This document shows positions 8,593 to 17,898 of a stretch of 64,000 bases of DNA, one piece after another (the first letter of the stretch is position 1; each line of letters opens with the position of its first letter). Source of the stretch: an uncultured Bacteroidales bacterium (GTDB lineage Bacteria > Bacteroidota > Bacteroidia > Bacteroidales > Bacteroidaceae). The stretch covers positions 1 through 64,000 of the forward strand of contig CACYHW010000008.1 in the NCBI GenBank assembly GCA_902774335.1. Direction: 5' to 3'. The notes below the pieces were generated by a model. That model had not been told where the DNA came from and did no database searches. It saw nothing but the letters and a program-made list of their open reading frames with translations. Made by a program: the position numbers and the translations under genes.

Positions 8593-9576
8593 TTTATTCC
8601 CTATCAGGAATCCAGCTTTCTTTTGTACAAACCAAACAGAAAGAATCAATACCGGCATCAACAGGAGGGATACTATAACCCATGTCTGAACGGGTGTAAA
8701 GGGATGTATTCTGCCCAAGGTTCCTGTCAGGAATTTGATTACCGGATAATGTACACACAGAATGACAACTGAGTTGCGTCCTATACCCGACAGAACAGGT
8801 ATCTCCCTATCCGCCAACTTATTGAACAAGTAATTGAATGCAATGATACCTGAAACCGAATATAAAAGGACCAAAAAATAATTATCGGCCTCATCGACCG
8901 TATTATATCTAAAGTCGAAATAGTTCGTAATTATGGGAACCGCCATGGAAACCACATATATCATTAAAGCCGGAATAAAAGACCAAAGACTGAACTGAGC
9001 CTTTTTCATTAGATATCCCAACGAGTAGAAAAAAAGTCCCAGGAAGATATTACCCAGATAAAACGGATAGTTAAAACCGGTGTAATGCATCAAAGAGGCT
9101 AATGCCAATGCTGCAATTGACACCACAGTAACATTAATTCTGGTAAACAGCACACATGCAAGCCACTTTACTATATACAGGCTTGGCAGGAACCATAAAG
9201 CTCCGTTCCATACCGTTGCTTCCTGAATGAAGATCTCCCTAACAGGCTCAATAAAAAGATAATCTAAAGAGGTCTTGCCCGACATCAGGGACGAAAACAG
9301 ATAGACAAGCCAGCCGAACAGAGTAAAATAAAAATACGGAACCAAAAGCGATTTGAAATCCTTTCCAAGACGATGTTTCCAGCCTTCATCCCGATAAAAC
9401 ATGCCCGATTTGTAGAAAAACCATGGCATAAAGAAACAAAACAGCCTGTTTATGAAAGGAATAATACCATATGTCACGCCGGCATTCATTCTGACATGGA
9501 CAAAGAAAACCATATTAATGATCAACAGTCCACACAGATTATCCAAGTATAATACTCTACTCTTATCCTTATCCAT
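8590..9576 (-). CDS. Acyltransferase family 3 membrane protein
   Basis: 328-aa multi-pass membrane protein resembling the acyltransferase-3/OafA family, which O-acylates surface sugars using a cytoplasmic acyl donor. It begins RVLYLDNLCGLLIINMVFFVH, where the R/YLD..RG-like opening and the H in TM1 fit the family, and shows about ten hydrophobic segments. A role in acetylating capsule or LPS sugar is plausible because the capsule locus begins 2 kb away, but the acceptor is unknown. Its DNA looks more AT-rich than the flanking genes, which might indicate transfer. The stop TGA lies in palindrome 8562-8592. Confidence 0.78.
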   Translation of the reverse strand: MDKDKSRVLYLDNLCGLLIINMVFFVHVRMNAGVTYGIIPFINRLFCFFMPWFFYKSGMFYRDEGWKHRLGKDFKSLLVPYFYFTLFGWLVYLFSSLMSGKTSLDYLFIEPVREIFIQEATVWNGALWFLPSLYIVKWLACVLFTRINVTVVSIAALALASLMHYTGFNYPFYLGNIFLGLFFYSLGYLMKKAQFSLWSFIPALMIYVVSMAVPIITNYFDFRYNTVDEADNYFLVLLYSVSGIIAFNYLFNKLADREIPVLSGIGRNSVVILCVHYPVIKFLTGTLGRIHPFTPVQTWVIVSLLLMPVLILSVWFVQKKAGFLIGNK

Positions 9577-9611
9577 AAAAAAACACCGGCAACCTTTTGG
9601 GTTACCGGTGT
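9577..9611 (-). terminator. Rho-independent terminator after the esterase gene
   Basis: Stem ACACCGGcAACC/GGTTaCCGGTGT (9583-9611), followed in the minus-strand reading by seven U (plus-strand A run 9577-9583). It ends the transcript of the esterase gene at 9631-10551, just before the acyltransferase start. Confidence 0.88.
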
Positions 9612-9630
9612 CAAATATACTAAAAACGAT

Positions 9631-10575
<945 letters not shown>

Positions 10576-10606
10576 TTAGCTTGTAATATATAGTCGGAAA
10601 ATGGCC

Positions 10607-10614
10607 CAAAGATA
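10607..10614 (-). promoter_or_regulatory. Promoter -7 element for the esterase gene
   Basis: Reads TATCTTTG on the minus strand, an exact match to TAnnTTTG, 55 nt before the esterase ATG. No clear -33 TTG was seen. It overlaps a GCCC...GGGC inverted repeat downstream of the glycosyltransferase gene, which may be the capsule operon's weak terminator. Confidence 0.5.
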
Positions 10615-10637
10615 AATCCGGAAAGGGCTTTTTTTTA

Positions 10638-11837
10638 TTAAATCTGATTAAGGAATTGCATAAACGACTCAAACTGTGAGTCAAAGTTGAAACTGCCTGC
10701 CGAGGCCTCCCTGCACCTTTCGGAATAGGCCTGGAACTCATGGGCCTCCATCATGGCAAACTCCCGTATCTTATTCTCAATCATCCTGTAGTCCGACGGT
10801 TCCGATACAAGTCCGAATCCGTTATCCCTGACAATGGCAGCGCCCTCGCCCGTACCGCAGAACAGGAGCGGTATGCCTAAAGGAAGGGTATCGAATATCT
10901 TGGAAGGAACTGCGCCTGTGATGGATTTGACCAGTGCTATGAGCGAAACGTCATACTCACCCATCACCTTGTTCATCTGCTCCTTGGCAAGGACGCCGTG
11001 ATAGAACACGTTCTTTTTACCGGCAGCAATCTCGTTCTTTATATCATCGGCCTGGTTACCGCCTCCATAGATATGGAACTCGGCACCCACAGACTCAAAA
11101 TCCACATTGCGTACAATGGAGAGCACATCCTGAGGAACACCCAGCAGGCCTGCATAGACAATCTTGAGCTTTCCGGGCGATGCTGTCTTTTCCTTCCCGG
11201 CCTGCAGCTCCGCCGATATCCTGGACAGATTCCTGTACAGGAACAGACGTTTGTCCGGCTCCAGCGAACGGACCCTGTCAAGAATCTCGTTTGACTGGCC
11301 CATCACAGCGTCGGCACTTCTGTATATCTTGCGTTCCTGACGTGAGGTATACTTGAACGGCAGACTGTTCTCCTTCATGAAACCAAGCTCCACAGCCGAT
11401 CCTGGCCACAGGTCCGAAACGTTCAGAACAACCTTCTTTCCGAAACAGCACTTAAAGAGTGACATGGCCGATGCAGACACCATAATAGGCGGAGACTGTA
11501 CGATAACCTTGTCATAGCTGCGGATAAGCCTGCGCTTAAAGCCGAAAGCCCACATGGTCACGGCAAACGACGTCATGGCCAGGGCACGCCTTACAACGCC
11601 CTTGGAAACGGTGGCATATGTCCAATAACGGTATACATCCACACCGTCCAGATTCTCTTTCATTGAAAAACGGCCGCGATAACCGTCAAAGATCCTGCCT
11701 TTGGGATAGTTGGGAAGGCAGGTCAGGACATCCACCTGAACACCTCTCTCCTTGAGGCCACGGACCAGGTTGGTGATGCGGCAGGGTGCTGCACCAATCT
11801 CAGGTTCATAGTAGAATGAAACTACAAGTATTTTCAT
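10638..11837 (-). CDS. Glycosyltransferase, GT4 family (WbuB-like)
   Basis: 399-aa cytoplasmic or membrane-associated glycosyltransferase. The N-terminus MKILVVSFYYEPEIGAAPCR and the LTCLPNYPKGRIFDGYRG motif match the WbuB-type GT4 enzymes that transfer N-acetylated amino sugars during O-antigen/capsule assembly. The C-terminal Rossmann half contains PSKIFDTLPLGIPLLFCGTGEGA, the nucleotide-sugar binding loop. It lies last in the wecC-wecB-GT group, 61 nt after wecB, so its donor or acceptor may involve the UDP-ManNAcA those genes make; that is inference from position. Confidence 0.88.
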   Translation of the reverse strand: MKILVVSFYYEPEIGAAPCRITNLVRGLKERGVQVDVLTCLPNYPKGRIFDGYRGRFSMKENLDGVDVYRYWTYATVSKGVVRRALAMTSFAVTMWAFGFKRRLIRSYDKVIVQSPPIMVSASAMSLFKCCFGKKVVLNVSDLWPGSAVELGFMKENSLPFKYTSRQERKIYRSADAVMGQSNEILDRVRSLEPDKRLFLYRNLSRISAELQAGKEKTASPGKLKIVYAGLLGVPQDVLSIVRNVDFESVGAEFHIYGGGNQADDIKNEIAAGKKNVFYHGVLAKEQMNKVMGEYDVSLIALVKSITGAVPSKIFDTLPLGIPLLFCGTGEGAAIVRDNGFGLVSEPSDYRMIENKIREFAMMEAHEFQAYSERCREASAGSFNFDSQFESFMQFLNQI

Positions 11838-11898
11838 CGCGGAGGCCTCTTTTCAATAATAACTGAGAAATGCGCCTTTTGTTGTGATTGTTGAAAAC

Positions 11899-13062
11899 TT
11901 ATTCTTTAAAGAATAAACGGATAAAATCAACTATCCTGGGGCAAGCCTTTCCGTCACCGTAAGGATTGACTGCCTGACTCATGGTATTGTAGTATCCGGC
12001 ATCATCCAAAAGCCTGCTTATCTGGGTTGTAATCTTATCGTAATCGGTGCCCACCAACTTGACCGTACCGGCCTGGACAGCCTCAGGACGCTCGGTTGTG
12101 TCGCGCATAACTACAACCGGCTTGCCCAGTCCGGGAGCCTCCTCCTGGATACCTCCGCTGTCGGTAAGCACAATATGGCTGCGCTCCATCAGACGCACAA
12201 AGTCAAAGTAATCCAGAGGTTCGATAAAGAACATGTTATCGGGCATCCTGCCGTCAAACATATCGTGTATGGGCTTGCGCACATTGGGATTCAGGTGCAT
12301 GGGATATACAAAATCCACATCAGCATATCTGCGTGACAGTGTATCAAGAGCCTTGCATATGTTCCTGAAGCCTTCGCCAAAATTCTCACGCCTGTGTCCG
12401 GTAATGAGCACCAGACGCCTGCCGTTATCCTTCAGGCGGTTCACGTCATATCCCTGAGCGCATATATTCTTTTCGAGCGACTCCCTAAGAGCCGCATCGC
12501 TGTTGATCTTGTCTACAACGTAATAGAGAGCGTCTATCACCGTGTTGCCTGTAACGGTAATCCTATCCTCCGGCACATTCTCCTTTATCAGGTTGTTACG
12601 GCCGAACTGGGTGGGTGCAAAATCCAGCACCGAAATACGTCCCGTTATCTGACGGTTCATCTCCTCGGGCCACGGACTGTAGATATTGCCGGTACGCAGT
12701 CCAGCCTCAACATGTCCCACGGGTATCTGCTCATAGAAGGCAGCCAGGGCCGATGCCATGGAGGTGGTGGTATCGCCGTGTACAAGCACCAGATCCGGGT
12801 GCTCTTTCTGCAGTACCTTGCCGAACTCGCAAAGCACACGCGATGTAACGTCGTATAGTGTCTGGCCCGCCTTCATTATGTTCAAATCATAATCGGGCCT
12901 GATGCTGAACAGGCGAAGCACCTGGTCGAGCATCTCCCTGTGCTGTCCGGTAACGCAGACCAGAGTCTGGAACTCATCCGGGTACTTTTGGAGCTCCTTT
13001 ACAAGAGGAGCCATCTTAATAGCCTCGGGACGGGTACCGAACACCAGGATTATCTTTTTCAT
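11899..13062 (-). CDS. wecB: UDP-N-acetylglucosamine 2-epimerase (non-hydrolysing)
   Basis: 387-aa cytoplasmic enzyme interconverting UDP-GlcNAc and UDP-ManNAc. It begins KKIILVFGTRPEAIKMAPLV and contains VCVTGQHREMLDQ, LVHGDTTTSMASALAAFY, GHVEAGLRTGN and LTDSGGIQEEAPGLGKPVVVMR, all family signatures, including the catalytic acidic and His residues. Length is typical (~375-390). It starts 3 nt after the wecC stop and so is co-transcribed with it. Confidence 0.96.
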   Translation of the reverse strand: MKKIILVFGTRPEAIKMAPLVKELQKYPDEFQTLVCVTGQHREMLDQVLRLFSIRPDYDLNIMKAGQTLYDVTSRVLCEFGKVLQKEHPDLVLVHGDTTTSMASALAAFYEQIPVGHVEAGLRTGNIYSPWPEEMNRQITGRISVLDFAPTQFGRNNLIKENVPEDRITVTGNTVIDALYYVVDKINSDAALRESLEKNICAQGYDVNRLKDNGRRLVLITGHRRENFGEGFRNICKALDTLSRRYADVDFVYPMHLNPNVRKPIHDMFDGRMPDNMFFIEPLDYFDFVRLMERSHIVLTDSGGIQEEAPGLGKPVVVMRDTTERPEAVQAGTVKLVGTDYDKITTQISRLLDDAGYYNTMSQAVNPYGDGKACPRIVDFIRLFFKE

Positions 13063-13065
13063 CGT

Positions 13066-14286
13066 TCAGTCAATAATGTAGGGAAGTTTGAAAACGCCGC
13101 AGAAATCAAGCACCTTGACATCCGTGCGGTAGTTCAGGGCAGCAAACTCCCTGTGGTTGACCAGGAAGACCACGATATCGGCCTTTTGATAGGCCTCATT
13201 GTAATCGGTAAGGGCAAATCGCGGATGCTGCTTTATGTTGGGCTCCACAACCATGAGATACTGGGACTGGACAGCGTCTGTCACACCCTGAGCTATCTCC
13301 ATGGCGGGACTCTCGCGAAGATCGTCTATGTTGGGTTTGAATGCCAGACCCATGAGTGCCACCTGGGGCTTGCGTCCGTTCTCCTTCTCGAACTTGAGGA
13401 TCTGTGCCAGTATCTGGCCTGTGCACCACTCGGCCTTGCCGTTGTTTGTTTCACGGGCCTGTGCAATAAGCTTTGACTCCTCGGGGAAATCGGCTGTGAT
13501 AAAGTAAGGATCGACAGCTATGCAATGACCTCCTACTCCGCATCCGGGCTGCAGAATCTTTACGCGGGGATGCTTGTTGGCAAGCTCTATCAGTTTCCAG
13601 ACATTGATTCCTGCCTTGGCGCATATCAGTGAGAGCTCATTTGCAAATGCTATCTGTACGTCACGTGATGCGTTCTCGGTGAGCTTGCACATCTCGGCGG
13701 TACGGCTGTCGGTTGAATGGAGAGAGCCCTTGACGAACTTGGAGTAGAACTCCTTGGCTTTCTCGGTGGATTCAGGATTGATACCGCCTATCACGCGGTC
13801 ATTGTTGATCAGCTCATATGCCACATTGCCGGGAAGGACACGCTCAGGGCAGTAGGCCATGTATATCTTGCCATCCAGCTCGGGACGGAGCGATACGATC
13901 ACGTCACGCATCTTCTCGGTGGTCCCTACGGGCGATGTCGACTCGATGACAAAGAGGTCACCCTCCTTGAGGTACGGCACCACACTCCTGGTGGCAGCCT
14001 CCACAAAGGTTATGTCGGGCTCGTGGTTTCCCTTAAATGGAGTAGGAACAACAATGAAATAGGCATCGGACAACTGCGGCTCGGTATATGCCTTGAGGTT
14101 GCCGTTGGCAACAACCTCCTTAAGCATCTCCTCCATATCAGGCTCCACAATGTGGAGATGTCCCTGATTGGTAGCTTTCACAATATCAGGATTGATATCA
14201 GTTCCTGCTATTTCTATTCCGTGCTTGGCAGCTATAATGGCGGTCGGGAGACCAATGTATCCCAACCCGATAAAGTTTACTTTCAT
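13066..14286 (-). CDS. wecC: UDP-N-acetyl-D-mannosamine dehydrogenase
   Basis: 406-aa cytoplasmic NAD-dependent enzyme oxidising UDP-ManNAc to UDP-ManNAcA. The dinucleotide-binding motif is NFIGLGYIGLPTA (4-16); the catalytic Cys lies in GGHCIAVDPYF; the C-terminal UDP-sugar domain includes GLAFKPNIDDLRESPA. With wecB it supplies the uronic acid sugar for the capsule repeat. It diverges from the heparinase-like gene; a minus-strand -7 TAACTTTG lies at 14326-14333. Confidence 0.96.
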   Translation of the reverse strand: MKVNFIGLGYIGLPTAIIAAKHGIEIAGTDINPDIVKATNQGHLHIVEPDMEEMLKEVVANGNLKAYTEPQLSDAYFIVVPTPFKGNHEPDITFVEAATRSVVPYLKEGDLFVIESTSPVGTTEKMRDVIVSLRPELDGKIYMAYCPERVLPGNVAYELINNDRVIGGINPESTEKAKEFYSKFVKGSLHSTDSRTAEMCKLTENASRDVQIAFANELSLICAKAGINVWKLIELANKHPRVKILQPGCGVGGHCIAVDPYFITADFPEESKLIAQARETNNGKAEWCTGQILAQILKFEKENGRKPQVALMGLAFKPNIDDLRESPAMEIAQGVTDAVQSQYLMVVEPNIKQHPRFALTDYNEAYQKADIVVFLVNHREFAALNYRTDVKVLDFCGVFKLPYIID

Positions 14287-14325
14287 AAATTGGACCCTGC
14301 GGCATAAGCCGTTCTATTCAATCCA

Positions 14326-14333
14326 CAAAGTTA
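14326..14333 (-). promoter_or_regulatory. Promoter -7 element for wecC-wecB
   Basis: TAACTTTG on the minus strand, 40 nt before the wecC ATG, matching TAnnTTTG. A CAAA at 14358-14361 could be a -33 element, but at a slightly long 24-nt spacing. It overlaps the divergent promoter region of the heparinase-like gene. Confidence 0.55.
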
Positions 14334-14365
14334 TAAAAAACTACATATTATTAACACCAAAACGC

Positions 14366-14373
14366 TATATTTG
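14366..14373 (+). promoter_or_regulatory. Promoter -7 element for the heparinase-like gene
   Basis: TATATTTG, an exact TAnnTTTG match, 17 nt before the ATG at 14390. This supports the ATG at 14390 over the upstream in-frame codons that lie inside wecC on the other strand. Confidence 0.6.
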
Positions 14374-14389
14374 TGGAAAGAAAAAAGGT

Positions 14390-15958
14390 ATGAAACTGAC
14401 AAGGATTGTTTTGACTGTTCTTCACCTGAGCCCCGAGCAGATACTGTTCCAGGGTATCAGGAAGTTGCATACCCCCAGGTTCAAGGCGGTCCGGTACAAC
14501 GGCAGCGTCTGCTACGCTCATCTGACCGTCCCCATACCCAAGCCCCGTTCACTTGACGGCCATAAGTTTACATTCCTGAACCAGAGCAGTTCATTCCAGG
14601 GATGGGAAGATGGACAGTACGGTCCTCTGTGGGCATACAACCTGAACTATATGGACTGGCTGCAGCAACCGGAAATCGCCCCCGCAGAATGCGCATCCTG
14701 GATTGACAGGTTCATACAGGAGTGTCCCGGGAACAAAACCGGGATTGCACCCTATCCTACCGCACTCAGATGCATCAACTGGATAAAGTTCTTTTGCGAC
14801 AATAACAGTTACGCCACTCCGGAGCGTCTGGACAGCCTATACTCACAGCTGTTACTGCTCTCAAGGCGTATCGAAAGGAACGTAGGCGGAAACCACCTGC
14901 TCGAGGATGCCTTTGCCCTTGCCATAGGAGCATCGTTCCTGAATGACCGCAGAATGGCCCGCCAGGCATCCCGTCTGCTCCTGCGTGAGCTCAACAGGGA
15001 GATACTTCCGGACGGAGCCCACAACGAGCAGTCGCCCATGTACCACTGCGTACTGCTGGATCGCTTGCTGGACTGCATCAACTACACACCGGCCAACACG
15101 GATAACGGTCTGTTCCCCGCAGGCATGAATGAATTCCTGACCGATTGCGCCCGTATCATGACAGGACATCTTAAGAGTATTGTCTGGCCCGACGGCACCA
15201 TTCCTCTCTTGAATGACTCCGCTTACGGAATTGCACCGCAGACACAGGAACTGCTGGATTATGCGGTCAGGCTTGGAGCCGACTCAGGTCCCATACCCAT
15301 GAGGGAGTGCGGATACCGCCGCCTGACAGACGGCAGAATTAACCTGATAGCCGATGCAGGCGGCATCACAGCAGTCAACCAACCCGGACACACTCATGCC
15401 GATGCCTTGAATTATGAGTTGCGCATTGACGACAAGCCTTTCATTGTTGACACAGGCATATCCACATACAACAAGGGCGACCGCCGCCAGTATGAGCGCA
15501 GCACCCGGGCCCACAATACCGTTACATACGATGACATGGATTCATCACAGGTTTGGGGCGGGTTCCGTGTAGGCTCAAGAGCAACGGTAAGGATAATTCA
15601 GGACAACGGGCACGAACTGACCGCCTGCCATGACGGATTCGGCAGCAAGCACATACACAGGCGTTCATTCAAAATAGCTGACAACGCTTTGGAAATAAAT
15701 GATGTATGTTGCGGAAGCAAGGAGGCGGTAAGCCGCATTCACTTTGCACCGGGAACTGATATCCTGAAGGCCGACCTGACCCAGATTGTAACGGAGAAAG
15801 CCTGCATAAAACTGGACGGTGCCGTTAAGGTTGAGATTAAGGAGGTCACCACATCCGTCCGCTACAACTGTCCGGAAAAATCAAAGGTTGCCGAAATAAG
15901 TTTCAGGGATAGTCTGACACAGACAATCAGCCTCTTATACTATCGTATATCTCCATGA
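14390..15958 (+). CDS. Heparinase II/III family protein
   Basis: 522-aa protein with an N-terminal alpha-helical toroid (about 50-300) and a C-terminal beta-sandwich containing NQPGHTHADALNYEL and IVDTGISTYN, the conserved His/Tyr region of heparinase II/III lyases that cleave uronic-acid polysaccharides by beta-elimination. No signal peptide is evident. It is the only gene of the capsule locus on the plus strand and overlaps the last 32 bp of the convergent glycosyltransferase gene. Members of this family occur in capsule and alginate-type loci, where they may trim or clear polymer containing uronic acids such as the ManNAcA made by WecBC; that link is inference. Confidence 0.85.
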   Translation: MKLTRIVLTVLHLSPEQILFQGIRKLHTPRFKAVRYNGSVCYAHLTVPIPKPRSLDGHKFTFLNQSSSFQGWEDGQYGPLWAYNLNYMDWLQQPEIAPAECASWIDRFIQECPGNKTGIAPYPTALRCINWIKFFCDNNSYATPERLDSLYSQLLLLSRRIERNVGGNHLLEDAFALAIGASFLNDRRMARQASRLLLRELNREILPDGAHNEQSPMYHCVLLDRLLDCINYTPANTDNGLFPAGMNEFLTDCARIMTGHLKSIVWPDGTIPLLNDSAYGIAPQTQELLDYAVRLGADSGPIPMRECGYRRLTDGRINLIADAGGITAVNQPGHTHADALNYELRIDDKPFIVDTGISTYNKGDRRQYERSTRAHNTVTYDDMDSSQVWGGFRVGSRATVRIIQDNGHELTACHDGFGSKHIHRRSFKIADNALEINDVCCGSKEAVSRIHFAPGTDILKADLTQIVTEKACIKLDGAVKVEIKEVTTSVRYNCPEKSKVAEISFRDSLTQTISLLYYRISP

Positions 15959-16967
15959 TGCGTGTTGGCACATCCGTCTGAGGATGATACTCCACACGTG
16001 CACCCGCATTAAGTGTTTCCATGCATTTAAGGGCCAGGTCACTGGCATCGCCTTTACGGTACAGAACCGCTTCAGAAGGTCTGGTGCAGACGTCACTGGC
16101 CACCACGGGAGTGCCGAACTGAAGCGCCTCCTTGACCGAAATGCCCTCCATATCCGAGAGAGTGGCCCTTACAAAGAGGTCGGTACGCTCCCATACCTCG
16201 AAACCATTGGCATCGGACCCCAATACCATAAGGAACCTGTCGGTCAGTCCTAACGATGCTATGCGGTCCATGCACTGGGCGTAATAATCCCTGTCGGTTA
16301 TCTCGGACAGCATAAACACCAGTCCGACATCCATATGTTGCTGATTGACAAGATTATCCATCATATCTATAATCTGGTCAAAGCCGTAGACATCGCCCCA
16401 TACGTTGCGGTATATATTGCTGGCATTGGTGGATATGTTGTAGCGGTGTTTCTTGCAGAACTCATCAATATCCGACGGCACGCCGCGCCTCTCGGAATCC
16501 GACGGCGGGATGAATGTAGGCAGTACCGTAACAAGACGCTCGTCAATGCCGAACTTGTCCACCAGCAGTCCGGTGAACTCCGGGTCATTGTATATTATGG
16601 CACGTGTACGGGACAGGAAACGGCGCATCATACGGCCGCGCCATCCCTCCTGAAGCAGCATCTTACGGTTATGGATGGTAATCACTATGTCGTGACGCCA
16701 GCCCGTCAGATAGAGCATGGTCAGGAACCATACGTTACGCAACTGCACATGTATTATCCTGCGCTTTACGAACAGAAGCCTTATGAACTCCCACGGCTTG
16801 AACCTGACATCCCTGACTGAGGCGCATCCGGAACGTGACGAGGCAAAATTAATAAGCATGACAGACGGATCAATGTCATGCAGTATCTCGGACAGCCTTT
16901 TGCAATAGACCGAGATTCCGCCTATGGGAGGCGGATAGACGCCCCATATCTCAACTTTCCTTGCCAT
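15927..16967 (-). CDS. Glycosyltransferase, GT4-like
   Basis: 346-aa protein starting MARKVEIWGVYPPPIGGISVYCKRL, a GT-B N-terminus with the GG(I/V)S-Y acceptor loop. The C-terminal half has LSDMEGISVKEALQFGTPVVASDV, the E(x7)E-type donor-binding motif of GT4 enzymes. The start at 16967 is preferred because the upstream in-frame extension lies wholly in the preceding glycosyltransferase gene, which it overlaps by 17 bp. It is the last gene of the minus-strand block running from the sugar transferase, and its 3' end overlaps the heparinase-like gene. Confidence 0.85.
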   Translation of the reverse strand: MARKVEIWGVYPPPIGGISVYCKRLSEILHDIDPSVMLINFASSRSGCASVRDVRFKPWEFIRLLFVKRRIIHVQLRNVWFLTMLYLTGWRHDIVITIHNRKMLLQEGWRGRMMRRFLSRTRAIIYNDPEFTGLLVDKFGIDERLVTVLPTFIPPSDSERRGVPSDIDEFCKKHRYNISTNASNIYRNVWGDVYGFDQIIDMMDNLVNQQHMDVGLVFMLSEITDRDYYAQCMDRIASLGLTDRFLMVLGSDANGFEVWERTDLFVRATLSDMEGISVKEALQFGTPVVASDVCTRPSEAVLYRKGDASDLALKCMETLNAGARVEYHPQTDVPTRIMEIYDSIRG

Positions 16968-17898
16968 AGTTCCAATAGCTGTCTTGGATGACCAGACGGT
17001 TGAAATCATCCTCCGTCACACCTGTCCTGCCCTTTACGTCCTGTATCAGGCTCTTGTATATATCCTTGGCTTTGGCGGGGCCGAAAGCCTTATTGAGGCT
17101 ACGCATGGTCGGGTATCGGCTCACCATTCTCCATAAGATGAAGAACAGGGCGCCATACTGGGACCTTATGTCCACATAGCGGTTAAGGAGGTGCAGATAT
17201 ACCTTGCCGGAACGCACCATGGCATCGGCGGCGGCGCTCACCTTGTGGTATATAACCGAATCGGTAACGCATGCCATCCTTACTCCGCGGCGCTTCATCC
17301 TGAGCGATAAGTCAAAATCCTCCTCGCCAAAGAAGAACCTGTCGGTAAACGGCGTAAAGCCGTCATAGATGACCTGCGGAGTGAAATAGAGCGCACATCC
17401 CGTCACAAATCCTATCCTGAAGGGCTTCTTGCCTACAACCTTGTCCTGATGGGCACCGGCATACCTGTAACGGCGGAATCCGAACCTGAGCACGCCTCCG
17501 CAGTTCCAAATACGCTCCTTGTCGTAATAGTAGTTTATTCTGGGTGTCAGCACCTGATAGCAGCTGTGGGATTTACGGAAATTTTCCAGGCGGACCAGGA
17601 AATCAGGAGTGACCTCGGTATCGTTGTTGAGCAGCAGATAACTGTCGGGACCGGACTGGCTAGCGTATTGCACAGCCCTGTTGTTTCCGCCGGCAAACCC
17701 GTAGTTGTGACCCAGTTCAAGGAGTCTTATGTCAAGACCTGAACCGGCAGCGTACTCCTTTATCCTGGGAACGGAATCATCGGCCGATCCGTTATCGGCA
17801 ACAACCACAAAGAAACTGCCCTGAGCCGTCTCAAGGGAGCGCAGGCAGGCAATTGTATCGTCTGCACCGTTCCAGTTCAATATGATGATTGCCGTCAT
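16951..17898 (-). CDS. Glycosyltransferase, GT2 family (rhamnosyltransferase-like)
   Basis: 315-aa inverting glycosyltransferase. MTAIIILNWNGADDTIACLRSL begins the GT-A fold; VVADNGSADDS, GFAGGNNRAV, LLLNNDTEV (DxD-equivalent) and FFFGEEDFDLSLRMKRRG (catalytic ED) follow in the usual order for WbbL-like enzymes. Its ATG overlaps the flippase stop as ATGA (17895-17898), showing translational coupling and fixing the start. It would add one sugar to the lipid-linked capsule repeat; sugar specificity is not visible. Confidence 0.9.
   Translation of the reverse strand: MTAIIILNWNGADDTIACLRSLETAQGSFFVVVADNGSADDSVPRIKEYAAGSGLDIRLLELGHNYGFAGGNNRAVQYASQSGPDSYLLLNNDTEVTPDFLVRLENFRKSHSCYQVLTPRINYYYDKERIWNCGGVLRFGFRRYRYAGAHQDKVVGKKPFRIGFVTGCALYFTPQVIYDGFTPFTDRFFFGEEDFDLSLRMKRRGVRMACVTDSVIYHKVSAAADAMVRSGKVYLHLLNRYVDIRSQYGALFFILWRMVSRYPTMRSLNKAFGPAKAKDIYKSLIQDVKGRTGVTEDDFNRLVIQDSYWNYGKES

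Noticed and set aside
8590..9576. Acyltransferase as part of a genomic island
   Set aside because: Its AT-leaning composition is visible only by eye; no integrase, repeats or tRNA boundary was found.
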